Source: Paenibacillus sp. FSL R10-2734 (lineage in GTDB: Bacteria > Bacillota > Bacilli > Paenibacillales > Paenibacillaceae). Taken from it: a stretch of DNA of 64,000 nucleotides. This document shows, piece by piece, positions 36,004-44,953 of this stretch. The stretch covers positions 4,712,001 to 4,776,000 of the forward strand of contig NZ_CP150170.1 of the NCBI RefSeq assembly GCF_037963865.1. Reading direction: 5' to 3'. The position numbers were made by a program, and so were the translations under genes. Within the stretch, counting starts at the first letter, position 1. The number at the start of each line of letters is the position of its first letter. The notes below the pieces were generated by a model, which did no database searches, was not told where the DNA came from, and was given only the letters and a program-made list of their open reading frames with translations.

Positions 36004-37692
36004 TTACATTTGGACATTGAGCAGATTACCGATTTTATAGACTACGTCGTCTGTATCCGCATTGATGTTAGCTGCTTCATTAATACTTGAAATGCTCTCC
36101 AGTGCTTTAATATTCGCGTTGTAGCCAATGGTGTAAATCGGAATTTTATAGGTTTCAATTAAGCCTCTGATATCATTTAGTGAATGACCTTCATTCGTCT
36201 CCCCATCACTCAATACAAAGATCAAAGGTTTTATTTCTGGGTTAATCTTCATTTCCTCTTGAAGCATTTTGAGTGCCACCACAATTCCATCAAAAGTCGC
36301 TGTCCCCCCATTCGCCTGAAGACTATCTATCGCGCCAACAAACATCGACTGCTGATTCGTGTCATACTTACCAATAGGAAGGTTTATCGTAACGTTGTCG
36401 GAGTAGGAAACAAAACCAATACTATTATCCTTGCCTAAGTACTTCTGTCCCGTTAATAATGATTGCTTTAAGCGATTTAAAGGCTCCCCGTTCATGCTAC
36501 CTGAGACATCAGCTACAAATACTGCCGCAATGGGTTTATTACCGTTTTTCTTCTCCTTCCACAGCTTTTGTGCCGAGGTTAAAAGACTGCCATCTACTGG
36601 ATTAACCTCCGATTGATAATCACCTAGTCCATTAAAACCTTTTTCCTCACCCAAACGCTGATATTTATCCTGTTCAACAAACTCCGCAAATTTCTTAATA
36701 ATATCCACTTTCTCTTGTGGGAGATCACCTAATGCGTAAAGGGGGCTGTCATGCCTTACACCAAAAGGAGTAAATACATAGCTCCCCTTCAGCTCTGGAG
36801 CATTTGCGAAAATTTGGTACTCTAAAACAAAAGCATCCAGCTTCCCAGTTTTAGCCGCATCACGCATTTGTAAAGTCGTCGACGCGATAAAGGGTACATT
36901 CGCTTGGAATTTCTCAAAGCCCTGAACCGCTTGTTCTCCAAGTAAATCTGAGCTATCAAACGTCCCAAGTGCAGTCACAAGAAAGTTCAGACCTGTTGAG
37001 CTGGCAAAAGGATCTGTATAGCCCATAGATAATTCATTATTCGCTATCGCATCTGTAATCGTCTTGACGTTTAAAGAACCGTACTTCTCTACTAACTCAT
37101 CATATTTCGTTTTATTCGTGACAATACCAGCTACATTACCAATTAGACGATTGGTTATAAGCTGCGTGTTTATTCCGTTCGCTTTAACCATCTCGCCCCA
37201 TAACTCATTGGAGGGTGTAAACGCATCTGGTATATATTTTCCAGACCTTATGTAATCCGTCGCTGTACCTGAAGCAATATTACGAATCTTAACTGAAGCA
37301 GGGATTCCATTCACCTCTATATTGGAATTATTGAAATCTGTGGCCACTTCGTTCAACCATCCATCATTACCCGTTCCAGATTTCTCTGTGGATGAAAATA
37401 TTTCAACAAAGCTATCCGTTGTATTGGTCACTGATATAGGAAATTTTGAAATATCCGGCAAGGAATCCCCAATGGCCACAGGATCAAGGTCGATTTGTCC
37501 TTTGACCTGCTCCGCGGTGTTTACATTAATTTTTTTATAGAGTTTATCCAGTTGTTTACCTGCATCTTCTGATGAGACCTCACTAGTGGTTTTGCCTAAA
37601 TTAGATGTTAAGGTGATTCCAAAATAAACAAGAGCAAAAACGACCACGGTTATAATTCCGAGTACTAAAAATGTTCTCCCTTTCCTAGCCAT
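36004..37692 (-). CDS. Membrane-anchored solute-binding-like plus VWA domain protein
   Basis: About 562 residues. One N-terminal helix (FLVLGIITVVVFALVYFGIT) anchors the protein, and the rest is outside. Residues 90-350 look like a periplasmic binding protein (SGTGNDGWLNEVATDFNNSN and GMGYTDPFASSTGL-type core). From about 380 a von Willebrand factor A domain follows with an intact MIDAS motif DVSGSMNG and later VLSDGETNEG. Such proteins act as adhesive or scaffold subunits using a bound divalent ion. ATG at 37692 fits AGAGGAAG best. It lies between the coiled-coil membrane gene and telA. Confidence 0.8.
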   Translation of the reverse strand: MARKGRTFLVLGIITVVVFALVYFGITLTSNLGKTTSEVSSEDAGKQLDKLYKKINVNTAEQVKGQIDLDPVAIGDSLPDISKFPISVTNTTDSFVEIFSSTEKSGTGNDGWLNEVATDFNNSNIEVNGIPASVKIRNIASGTATDYIRSGKYIPDAFTPSNELWGEMVKANGINTQLITNRLIGNVAGIVTNKTKYDELVEKYGSLNVKTITDAIANNELSMGYTDPFASSTGLNFLVTALGTFDSSDLLGEQAVQGFEKFQANVPFIASTTLQMRDAAKTGKLDAFVLEYQIFANAPELKGSYVFTPFGVRHDSPLYALGDLPQEKVDIIKKFAEFVEQDKYQRLGEEKGFNGLGDYQSEVNPVDGSLLTSAQKLWKEKKNGNKPIAAVFVADVSGSMNGEPLNRLKQSLLTGQKYLGKDNSIGFVSYSDNVTINLPIGKYDTNQQSMFVGAIDSLQANGGTATFDGIVVALKMLQEEMKINPEIKPLIFVLSDGETNEGHSLNDIRGLIETYKIPIYTIGYNANIKALESISSINEAANINADTDDVVYKIGNLLNVQM

Positions 37693-37705
37693 TCGCATCT
37701 TCCTC

Positions 37706-38452
37706 TCATTGCTTATAGAATTTCGTCTGTTTGATCAATTCATCGATCTCCTTCATACAAGGCATATCTTCAACATCTTTATAATTCGTGCTGTCTAGTA
37801 GCGATATTTCGAGTAGCAATTGGTCTAACTTCAGCAAAATTTCTTCGTTTGCTCCTAGGTAACCTGTTACATAGGCCAAGTATTCATTGTATAGCGCTGT
37901 TTTTTTCTGCACCAATTTATCCGAGAACTGTGCAGGTCTCTGCTGACTGGCAAAAAGGGAGAATTCCGAAGCGTCAAAAACACTTAACTTATTAAGTATC
38001 CCTCGGATATTCAGATAGAAAAGCTTCTCCACTTCATAACTGACCGCATTGAACTTCTTATAGCTTAGCTCCGACTGCTCAAATCTCTGACCAAGAACAA
38101 CCATTAACGTGTTTTTCTTCTTTTCCATTCGAGTTACCTGATCCAAAGCCAGCGTAATGTCCTTCTTCAGCACCTTTACATTTCTGTATTGTGTGAGTGC
38201 TGCTATATAATCCTCATGCGTCTTTATCTCTTTTACAGGTGGTACCACCGAAGCTTTAAACAACAAACTATAACTTCCGTAAAGAACAACAAGAAGACTA
38301 ATCACTACTAATGTCACACCAAAGGAAGTTTCTAGAACGCTTACTCCCCCAATTTCGACCCCTAATAACCCGGGTGACAAGACTATAATATTCAGTGACA
38401 CCACGCCAACTATAAGCCCCAGTAGCTTTACGGATCTCGCAACGTTCAACAT
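37706..38452 (-). CDS. Two-helix membrane protein with coiled-coil C-terminus
   Basis: About 248 residues: two hydrophobic helices in the first 70 residues (LLGLIVGVVSLNIIVLSPGL and VTLVVISLLVVLYGSYSLLF), then a cytoplasmic helical region with coiled-coil character. I do not recognise a named family; it may be a distant relative of proteins that accompany TelA. The ATG at 38452 has GGGAGG six bases upstream. It is the first gene of the unit with the VWA and TelA genes. Confidence 0.6.
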   Translation of the reverse strand: MLNVARSVKLLGLIVGVVSLNIIVLSPGLLGVEIGGVSVLETSFGVTLVVISLLVVLYGSYSLLFKASVVPPVKEIKTHEDYIAALTQYRNVKVLKKDITLALDQVTRMEKKKNTLMVVLGQRFEQSELSYKKFNAVSYEVEKLFYLNIRGILNKLSVFDASEFSLFASQQRPAQFSDKLVQKKTALYNEYLAYVTGYLGANEEILLKLDQLLLEISLLDSTNYKDVEDMPCMKEIDELIKQTKFYKQ

Positions 38453-38610
38453 GCACACCTCCCTAACCGATCCGGTAACTTTTTCCATCATTTGCTTTAT
38501 TTTATCAGAAAATAACGCAATAGACTCCTTTTTATTACAAAATTACTATTTTTCCGCAGATTATTCCAAATCCTTTACTGATTCACTTCTATATATATGG
38601 AAGTATTTCT

Positions 38611-38637
38611 GTGATTACGTCCGTAATCACAAAAAAA
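38611..38637. terminator. Hairpin GTGATTACG/CGTAATCAC with A/T run
   Basis: Perfect nine-base stem with a two-base loop, followed on the plus strand by AAAAAAA. Adjacent to the terminator at 38631-38666; on the minus strand it lies after that terminator. Confidence 0.5.
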
Positions 38638-38666
38638 CCTTAACAGGCCCAAAGCCCATTAAGGTT
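38631..38666 (-). terminator. Terminator of the molybdoenzyme gene
   Basis: On the minus strand AACCTTAATGGGC pairs with GGCCTGTTAAGGTT, followed by TTTTTTT. Confidence 0.8.
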
Positions 38667-38677
38667 AAAAAAATCAT

Positions 38678-39919
38678 TTATACCCAAGCATCATTCGAAT
38701 ATCCACGTTGCTCCCAATATCCTGTATGCTCTCCCTCGATCAATTCAATCCGGTTCAGCCACTTCACTGATTTGTAAGCGAACATTTTGGGGACAATTAG
38801 CCGAACCGGTCCACCGAGCTCGCTCGGAATCGGTTTTCCATCATGCATAACCGCGACCATAACATCGTCCATATCCGCCTGCTCCAGCGTAAGGGTATCC
38901 GTATACACCCCATCCCCAGAGTAGAATTTCACCGTCTTTGCTGTAGACTTCACACCAGCCTGTTGTAGAATATCCTTTAGTTTGATGCCTTCCCAGGTAT
39001 TCTTGTAAACGGACCAACCTGTTACACAGTGAAAATCACTCACTTGAACCGTCCGTTGCAATTGAACGAATTGCTCCCAATTCCACGTAAAGCTCTGATC
39101 AACAAGTCCATCTACCTTAAAGGACCAATTATCGTTCGTGAACTCCGGAATAGGGGTTACTGTATAGACACGGAACTGACCCTGCGAACCACCTCCAAGA
39201 GGCGGAGAAGATGCCGCCAGTGGTTGCGGTGCAGGCAACAGCTGATTGCGATCATTCTCGATTAATTTATCCATCGTTTCGCTGCCGCCGATGTTTCCAA
39301 TCGAGCTACCAAGCCATTTTACAAATGAGGGGCCGATTGTAAGGGCAAGCCCTACTCCGATCGTACCCCGAATGAACGCTCTACGTGTATAGACCGGCTG
39401 CGGAGTATCCTGAGAGGTAGAATTGGCACTCCCCTCGCTCTCGCTCTTAATAGTCCTACGATTCGGCTCCTTCAGCCATTTCACACGAGTTAGTGAGTGA
39501 TAGATAATGTAAGGCAGTCCAACCCATGTCAGTACATCATGAACGACCAATGCAAGATTAGATACTTGTGGTCCTACCGTACGAAACTGCCACAACAACA
39601 CGCCAGACACGAACCAGCCAAGCAACAGGAAGAGCACGACAAGTACATTGAACCGCTGCCATGGTTTCTCCTTTAGCTGTTTCCAATGTTTACTTGCCAG
39701 CAAAAGATAATAGATCACTGGAAGAATAGATGCGATCCCTACAATGATGTGTAAGCCTTTAATCCATACCCTGCCTTCACCTAGGAAACCTCGCCAGAAA
39801 CCGCCTACTAGCACAAGCCCAGTCAAGGCCAATATCACGACGATCCAGCCGTTCCATGTGTGAAGTGACCGCAGCTTTTTACCGTAGCCCTTGCGTAGCC
39901 GACCAAGCAAATCACTCAT
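38678..39919 (-). CDS. Cytochrome b-type membrane domain fused to a sulfite-oxidase-type molybdoenzyme domain
   Basis: A 413-residue protein. Residues 15-150 hold about four helices with spaced histidines (RSLHTWNGWIVVIL, GLHIIVGIASILPVIYYLLL, NLALVVHDVLTWVGLPYIIY), as in b-type cytochromes of the cytochrome b561/DUF4405 kind. A twin-arginine-like RRAFIRG follows near residue 175 with another helix. The C-terminal part is a molybdopterin oxidoreductase domain with the ligand cysteine in SDFHCVTGWS and ending SVKWLNRIEL. In E. coli MsrP (YedY) and MsrQ (YedZ) are separate proteins; here electron donor and catalytic parts appear joined. The substrate could be oxidised methionine or sulfite; not decidable. 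Confidence 0.8.
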   Translation of the reverse strand: MSDLLGRLRKGYGKKLRSLHTWNGWIVVILALTGLVLVGGFWRGFLGEGRVWIKGLHIIVGIASILPVIYYLLLASKHWKQLKEKPWQRFNVLVVLFLLLGWFVSGVLLWQFRTVGPQVSNLALVVHDVLTWVGLPYIIYHSLTRVKWLKEPNRRTIKSESEGSANSTSQDTPQPVYTRRAFIRGTIGVGLALTIGPSFVKWLGSSIGNIGGSETMDKLIENDRNQLLPAPQPLAASSPPLGGGSQGQFRVYTVTPIPEFTNDNWSFKVDGLVDQSFTWNWEQFVQLQRTVQVSDFHCVTGWSVYKNTWEGIKLKDILQQAGVKSTAKTVKFYSGDGVYTDTLTLEQADMDDVMVAVMHDGKPIPSELGGPVRLIVPKMFAYKSVKWLNRIELIEGEHTGYWEQRGYSNDAWV

Positions 39920-39965
39920 AGCTTAGCCTCCTCCTCATGTGGATGATCCTGCACCTGATTTTGTT

Positions 39966-40850
39966 TTAGTCCAATAATGTTAGAAAGGACTTTGACGCAG
40001 CTGAGAGTGGAACTCCTCTAAGAGTCGCTATCCCTATATTACGCTCTGGAAACGGTGGATCTAAAGGAATTTCTACAAGTTCTCCACTCTTTAATTCATC
40101 CGTAACATAATCACGAATAACAAAAGCAAGACCAAAGCCACGCAAAGCGAACTGAACAAGAAGATCTACACTTCCTAATTCAAACTCTGGTGTTATCGTC
40201 ACATGATTGGAGGCAAGAAACCCATCTATATACTTTCTTGTGCTGCCTCCTTGCTCTAGGAATAACAATGGGTACTGCTTGATGTCTGAAAGTGGCATTG
40301 TTTTGTCCTCTAAATGACGGAAACCCTTGCCACCTACAAGGCAATCTTGAAGTCGTGTGCTCTTACGAAATTCGATCTGTTTGTCAGTTGCCGGTAAGCT
40401 AACGATGCCAAAATCGATTTTCCCTTCTTTTAGAAGCGAGAGCGTTTCCGGTGTTGTTCGATTCGTAATATGAATGCGGACATTCGGATATTGTTCGTGA
40501 TATTGCTCAAGATAAGACAACAAGTAATATTTGCAGAGGGTATCACTAGCTCCGATATGAATCTCCCCGCTATTTAAGTTGTTCATTTCAGCAATCGCTC
40601 GCTCACCCATCTCCACATTCTGAAAGGCTTGTTCAATAAACCGAAGCAGTACTTTGCCTTCCGTCGTTAGGTCCACCCCTCTAGAGGTGCGAAAAAATAA
40701 GGGGCCGCCCATCTTTTCTTCCAATTGCTTAATCGTGTGACTCACTGCTGGTTGTGTGATATTCAGTCGTTCTGCTGCCGCAGTTAAGCTACCTGTTTGT
40801 GCTACCCAGTAAAAAGAGCGATACCATTCCAAGTTGATGTCCATGCCCAA
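39966..40850 (-). CDS. LysR-family transcriptional regulator
   Basis: A 294-residue regulator: winged helix at residues 5-65 (FYWVAQTGSLTAAAERLNIT, QPAVSHTIKQLEEKMGG) and a two-lobed effector domain. GGTGAGG fits the TTG at 40850; an ATG two codons later (40844) is the alternative. It is divergent from the adenylosuccinate synthetase gene, with AT-rich symmetric sequence between them (ATAGATATTACATATAT at about 40867-40883, T-N11-A pattern), so it may regulate that gene. Confidence 0.88.
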   Translation of the reverse strand: MGMDINLEWYRSFYWVAQTGSLTAAAERLNITQPAVSHTIKQLEEKMGGPLFFRTSRGVDLTTEGKVLLRFIEQAFQNVEMGERAIAEMNNLNSGEIHIGASDTLCKYYLLSYLEQYHEQYPNVRIHITNRTTPETLSLLKEGKIDFGIVSLPATDKQIEFRKSTRLQDCLVGGKGFRHLEDKTMPLSDIKQYPLLFLEQGGSTRKYIDGFLASNHVTITPEFELGSVDLLVQFALRGFGLAFVIRDYVTDELKSGELVEIPLDPPFPERNIGIATLRGVPLSAASKSFLTLLD

Positions 40851-40866
40851 GTCATTACCTCACCTT

Positions 40867-40883
40867 ATAATAGATATTACATA
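40867..40883. promoter_or_regulatory. Candidate LysR box
   Basis: Partly symmetric AT-rich site with T-N11-A pattern in the divergent region between the LysR-type gene and purA. Weak evidence. Confidence 0.35.
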
Positions 40884-40957
40884 TATCAATTTTTCTAATG
40901 ATCTATCTAGTATTATACTTAGATCTGTAGCCAATCACAAGCTTGGGAGGTAATCGC

Positions 40958-42247
40958 GTGACCGTAATCGCAATTGTAGGAGCTAACTGGGGAGACGAAG
41001 GCAAAGGTAAGATGACAGATGTACTAGCCGCACAATCATCCTATGTGGTTCGATTTCAAGGTGGAAGTAATGCTGGGCATACCATCATTAACCAGTATGG
41101 AAAATTTTCGCTTCATATGCTGCCTTCTGGTGTATTTTACCCTTCAGTAACAAACATTATTGGACCAGGAACAGCTCTTGATACAGAAGTATTGGTAAAG
41201 GAATTACAGGCATTAGCGGATAGAGGAGTTCCAAAACCGAAGTTATACGTATCTGAACGTGCTCAAATTGTACTCTCGATTCATCGTTTGTTTGATGAGC
41301 TGGAGGAGGAACGATTGGGATCGCACGGGTTCGGTTCTACCAAACGAGGTATAGCACCATTCTACGCGGATAAATATGCGAAGCTCGGCATACAGGTTGC
41401 GGATTTGTTTGATCCTGCCCGACTTGAGAAACGTCTCGAACAATTACTAGCTTCCAAAAATGTATTGCTTGAGCATTTATATAAGAAAGCGCCTATCCAA
41501 GTTTCGGAATTAATGACTCAGTTACAAAAAGAAGCAGAGCAGTTGGCACCTTACGTAACCAATACAACAGAATTACTGCATGCGGCTTATGCAAAAGGAG
41601 AGACGATTCTGCTTGAAGGGCAATTAGGCGCTCTGCGAGATCCTGATCACGGGATTTATCCGTACTCAACCTCCTCATCGACACTTGCCGGATATGCACC
41701 TGTCGGCGCGGGGCTTCCTGCGGCTGCCATCACTAATGTCATTGCTGTAACGAAGGCATATTCCAGTTGTGTGGGTGCCGGACCTTTTGTATCTGAATTA
41801 GAAGGCCCTGTAGCAGATGAACTTCGCACACGAGGTGGCGATGCTGGAGAATTTGGAGCAACCACTGGACGTCCTAGACGTATGGGCTGGTTTGATGCTG
41901 TAGCTACACGCTACGGTTGCCTTATGCAAGGTGCGACGGAGGTTGTGTTGACCAATCTTGATGTTCTTGGTTATTTAGATGAGATTCCGGTTTGCGTTGC
42001 CTATGAGCTTGAAAATGGAGAAATCACCGACAAGTTTCCAGCAACAAATAAGCTAAGCACAGCAAAGCCGATATTAACGCATTTATCTGGCTGGAACTGC
42101 GATATCTCACATATCACCAGCTTCGACGAGCTGCCAGAGCAAGCTAAAAGCTACGTAGACTTTATTGAAACGTCTATTGGAATACGAATTTCTACAGTTT
42201 CTGTAGGACCTAGACGTGATCAGGTCATTCATCGTACGCTGAAATAA
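40958..42247 (+). CDS. purA: Adenylosuccinate synthetase (divergent paralogue likely)
   Basis: A 429-residue enzyme that joins IMP and aspartate with GTP to adenylosuccinate in AMP synthesis. The P-loop and catalytic Asp are in GANWGDEGKGK, the catalytic His in NAGHTII, the IMP/Asp loop in GATTGRPRRMGWFDAVATRY, and the guanine motif near the end in SVGPRRDQVIHR. The start is a GTG seven bases after GGGAGG. Several positions that are almost fixed in bacterial PurA differ (GANWG instead of GTQWG; a long insertion-like 140-190 region), so this may be a second copy with a special role. It stands alone beside a LysR gene rather than in a pur operon. Confidence 0.85.
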   Translation: MTVIAIVGANWGDEGKGKMTDVLAAQSSYVVRFQGGSNAGHTIINQYGKFSLHMLPSGVFYPSVTNIIGPGTALDTEVLVKELQALADRGVPKPKLYVSERAQIVLSIHRLFDELEEERLGSHGFGSTKRGIAPFYADKYAKLGIQVADLFDPARLEKRLEQLLASKNVLLEHLYKKAPIQVSELMTQLQKEAEQLAPYVTNTTELLHAAYAKGETILLEGQLGALRDPDHGIYPYSTSSSTLAGYAPVGAGLPAAAITNVIAVTKAYSSCVGAGPFVSELEGPVADELRTRGGDAGEFGATTGRPRRMGWFDAVATRYGCLMQGATEVVLTNLDVLGYLDEIPVCVAYELENGEITDKFPATNKLSTAKPILTHLSGWNCDISHITSFDELPEQAKSYVDFIETSIGIRISTVSVGPRRDQVIHRTLK

Positions 42248-42261
42248 TTATATTTTAAAAT

Positions 42262-42318
42262 AAGGATGCCTAGTTGTGCCTACATGCATTATGCATATAG
42301 CTACAATTAGGCATCCTT
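42262..42318. terminator. Long bidirectional terminator hairpin
   Basis: AAGGATGCCTAGTTGT pairs with ACAATTAGGCATCCTT (one mismatch), 25-base internal part itself partly palindromic. Lies between the convergent purA and zinc-ribbon genes. Confidence 0.75.
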
Positions 42319-42329
42319 GCGTTACTCTT

Positions 42330-42518
42330 TTACACCAATACTGCATCCACCTTGGTTTGTGGTGCTTTGTCACAACGCTTACAGACCTTAACGACTGCTC
42401 CATCCGTTTTTTTCTTGGGATAAAGCAGTTTAATACGCGTGTTCTGACAGATCGGGCAAGTGCCTCTGCCTCTGGATGGTAAATTCCAAAGTGCATGTCC
42501 ACGTTTTGACTTTGCCAT
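42330..42518 (-). CDS. Small zinc-ribbon protein
   Basis: A 62-residue basic protein beginning MAKSKRGHALWNLPSRGRGT. Two CxxC pairs (CPIC and CKRC) about 28 residues apart form a zinc ribbon. GAGGGG precedes the ATG at 42518; the frame is open further upstream without a ribosome-binding site. The function is unknown; nucleic-acid binding or a ribosome-associated role is possible. Confidence 0.7.
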   Translation of the reverse strand: MAKSKRGHALWNLPSRGRGTCPICQNTRIKLLYPKKKTDGAVVKVCKRCDKAPQTKVDAVLV

Positions 42519-42639
42519 AATGAACCCCTCGTTTCGGTCACAAATAGTCAACACTTCATTCTGGAAGTGCTTCTCCCACAAGATATGCTTTAGAGACAGG
42601 CTCTATGACTAAAACAATGCCGAAGAGGTCAAATATAAG

Positions 42640-42678
42640 AAAAGGACGCCCGGTGATGAAGCTGAAGGCGTCCTTTGA
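42640..42678 (-). terminator. Terminator of the copper-amine-oxidase-N-like gene
   Basis: AAAGGACGCC (42641-42650) pairs with GGCGTCCTTT (42667-42676); on the minus strand the stem is followed by TTTCTTATATTT. Confidence 0.7.
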
Positions 42679-42705
42679 TTAATATGAAGTTGTAGTTCCC
42701 TTACA

Positions 42706-43902
42706 TTAGTTCGTATAAATCATTGAGACAACACCATTTGTAAAGGTAACGTAATTATAATTTCTATACTGCCAAGTTTCCACTTTAATCCCACTGCCAG
42801 ATAGACTTGATTTATTAACTGGAGTGCCCCAGCTTAATTCTACTTGCTGCTTCGTCATCCCTGTCGAAATTGTACCCGCCTTGATTTTGGCCCAAATCGC
42901 ATTTGACCATTTATAGATTTTGGTAGGATCAGATGTAAAGAAATACTCTTTGTTTGCTAGAACGCGAGTAACCTGATCATATTCCATATCATAAGTCTCC
43001 ACAACTTTACCTGAAGCCAATTTAAAAGAAATTGCAAACTCATTATCATCGCTCACAAGAATATCAACGATCGTTGCTTTTTGAAATTTATAGTCGGAAT
43101 CAAACTGGTTGAACCAATAGGTCTTTCCGATTAGCTTGGCGAGATCCCCTTGAGATTCTCTTTTGGCTATTTTTAACGTATTTTTCGTGTACGCAAATAA
43201 CTCCGCTTTACCGAAATTGATGTTCAAAGACTCATAATGAGCACCAAAGTCCAACACTGCTCCCAATGCTGTTTTTAAGAGGGTTGCAGGGAATACAGCT
43301 CCTCCATCCACGGTTTGCACTCTACCACTCATTTTCACCTTATTCCCATTCACCATAGCAATATCGCTGCCTAGCTGAAGTTGGATAGGCAAATCTCCAA
43401 GACGAATGCTAAAGGTCTTAGTGGCTGTATTCGCCTGAACAGTAGCACCCAAGAGTTTAAACGTAGATTGTACAGGCAAATACATCGTGCCACTGATTAA
43501 TACACCTGTTTCGATGTCCTTATCAGCACTGATAGATAACTTTAACGTTTTGGAATTAGCTCCTGAACGTACGGTTACATTGGTTTCACCAACGGCTAAT
43601 GCTTTTATTGAACCATCGGGCAGCTTTTGCAATAAATACGGCTTCTCAATTACCATATCTGCTTGAGACAGTGGAACACGTTCGGATGAGCCATCAGGTC
43701 CTTTTGCATAAATTTGCACTGGAACCTTATCCCCAACAGTCATTTCCGTATAATCCATTTGAAAAATCAAATCATCCGTGCTGGAAATCGACTGTTCGTT
43801 CACTACATTTGTGCTATTTACATCTGCTGCCTTAGCTGTATGAATTGGACCATACATAGATACCGCTAGTACTGCTGCAATACTCCATTTAATAGCTTTC
43901 AT
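42706..43902 (-). CDS. Secreted protein with Cu-amine-oxidase-N (stalk) domain
   Basis: A 398-residue exported protein. The signal peptide ends near AKAADV (residues about 25-28). Residues 45-130 look like an Ig-like (Big2) module with LPDGSIKALAVGETNVTVRS. Residues 135-225 match the Cu-amine-oxidase-N repeat (GTMYLPVQSTFKLLGATVQA and VFPATLLKTALGAVLDFG), a fold common in Paenibacillus surface proteins and not itself an oxidase. The last 60 residues (GMTKQQVELSWGTPV) resemble the BamE/SmpA lipoprotein fold. Function unknown, probably at the cell wall. Confidence 0.75.
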   Translation of the reverse strand: MKAIKWSIAAVLAVSMYGPIHTAKAADVNSTNVVNEQSISSTDDLIFQMDYTEMTVGDKVPVQIYAKGPDGSSERVPLSQADMVIEKPYLLQKLPDGSIKALAVGETNVTVRSGANSKTLKLSISADKDIETGVLISGTMYLPVQSTFKLLGATVQANTATKTFSIRLGDLPIQLQLGSDIAMVNGNKVKMSGRVQTVDGGAVFPATLLKTALGAVLDFGAHYESLNINFGKAELFAYTKNTLKIAKRESQGDLAKLIGKTYWFNQFDSDYKFQKATIVDILVSDDNEFAISFKLASGKVVETYDMEYDQVTRVLANKEYFFTSDPTKIYKWSNAIWAKIKAGTISTGMTKQQVELSWGTPVNKSSLSGSGIKVETWQYRNYNYVTFTNGVVSMIYTN

Positions 43903-44138
43903 TTTCCAAAATCCCCCTCTAGTAAATAAACCATTACTACTGTATCACAATTCCACTATTATAGTAGATAAAAATGGAAGGATAGTGATCTTATATTTTT
44001 TTAATGTGTAAATATTATGAAAAATAAAGGGAATTACATGGATCTACAAGAAGTTACAGAGTAGCATTACAGAGTTTACCATTTATCCGCTTAAATTGGG
44101 AGTGGTCATCTGAGAACATTAACCATGGAGGTTATCAC

Positions 44139-44303
44139 ATTAAAAAGCATCGAACTTTCGCCATCATAGCTCTAGCCTTTCTTATCGCAGCTATTATTTT
44201 GTTAATCAACGATAATCGTGTTGTAGGAGTCCCTTTTTTAGTCGTAGCGTTTTGTAGTCAGATTCTCGATATTTTCTTAAGCCATAGGCCATCTAAAACT
44301 TAA
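44139..44303 (+). CDS. Small membrane protein (54 aa) with ATT start
   Basis: Reads (M)KKHRTFAIIALAFLIAAII, then a loop INDNRVVG and a second helix VPFLVVAFCSQILDIFLS, ending PSKT. GGAGG stands seven bases before an ATT codon at 44139; no ATG, GTG or TTG is in frame at the right distance. The gene ends 12 bases before the acetyltransferase start, so the two are probably one operon. The composition (basic N-terminus, two helices) and the ribosome-binding site support a real gene; function unknown. Confidence 0.6.
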   Translation: MKKHRTFAIIALAFLIAAIILLINDNRVVGVPFLVVAFCSQILDIFLSHRPSKT

Positions 44304-44315
44304 ACTAGGAGTGTT

Positions 44316-44858
44316 ATGTTCGTGGAAATAATAACAGACAGATTAATCTTAAGAGATTATACAAGCAATGATTCTTCTTTTTATGAAGAACTAGAGCAAA
44401 ATCCTTTATCCTATAAATTTGAGAACACAGCGCCTGATGCAAAACAAATTAAAGATGACTTCCTTTCGATCTTGTCTCAAGCAACAAGTGATCCACGGCA
44501 ATATTATGATCTTGCAATATGTACAAAGCAGGATATGAAGCCCATCGGTAATGTGAGTATAAAGTTAAACTGGGAAGAAATCAGAGAATGGGAAATTGGT
44601 TGGGTCCTCCTTCCGGATTATTGGAAAATGGGATATGCAACTGAAGCGGTAAAGAACCTGATAACATATGCCTTTACCTCCCTTAATGCACATAGAGTTG
44701 TTGCTTATGCCAACGCAGAGAATGTGCAATCTGAGAAAGTAATGATCAGAGCGGGGATGATTAGGGACGGGATTCTTAGGGAGACTAGATTCTGTAATCA
44801 GCAATGGTGCAACGAGATTGTTTATTCCTCTTTGGAACAGGAGTGGCCTAATACATAA
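44316..44858 (+). CDS. GNAT acetyltransferase (RimJ/RimL type)
   Basis: A 180-residue N-acetyltransferase. It starts VEIITDRLILRDYTSNDSSF and contains the CoA-binding region WEIGWVLLPDYWKMGYATEA and the following AHRVVAYANAENVQSEKVMI, typical of the RimJ/RimL family. It could acetylate an N-terminus of a protein or a small amine; not decidable. TAGGAG precedes the ATG. It follows a small membrane protein gene. Confidence 0.85.
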   Translation: MFVEIITDRLILRDYTSNDSSFYEELEQNPLSYKFENTAPDAKQIKDDFLSILSQATSDPRQYYDLAICTKQDMKPIGNVSIKLNWEEIREWEIGWVLLPDYWKMGYATEAVKNLITYAFTSLNAHRVVAYANAENVQSEKVMIRAGMIRDGILRETRFCNQQWCNEIVYSSLEQEWPNT

Positions 44859-44953
44859 AGAAGATGTCTCAAAAGTAGGTAATGCTGCTTATGGGGCAGC
44901 TTCTTTTTTATTAAGTAGTGCTAGTAACAGGTTCTCGCTTGATGGTTCAACAC

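Noticed and set aside
42248..42541. 97-codon minus-strand frame over the zinc-ribbon gene
   Set aside because: It is out of frame with the CxxC protein and reads through the terminator hairpin.
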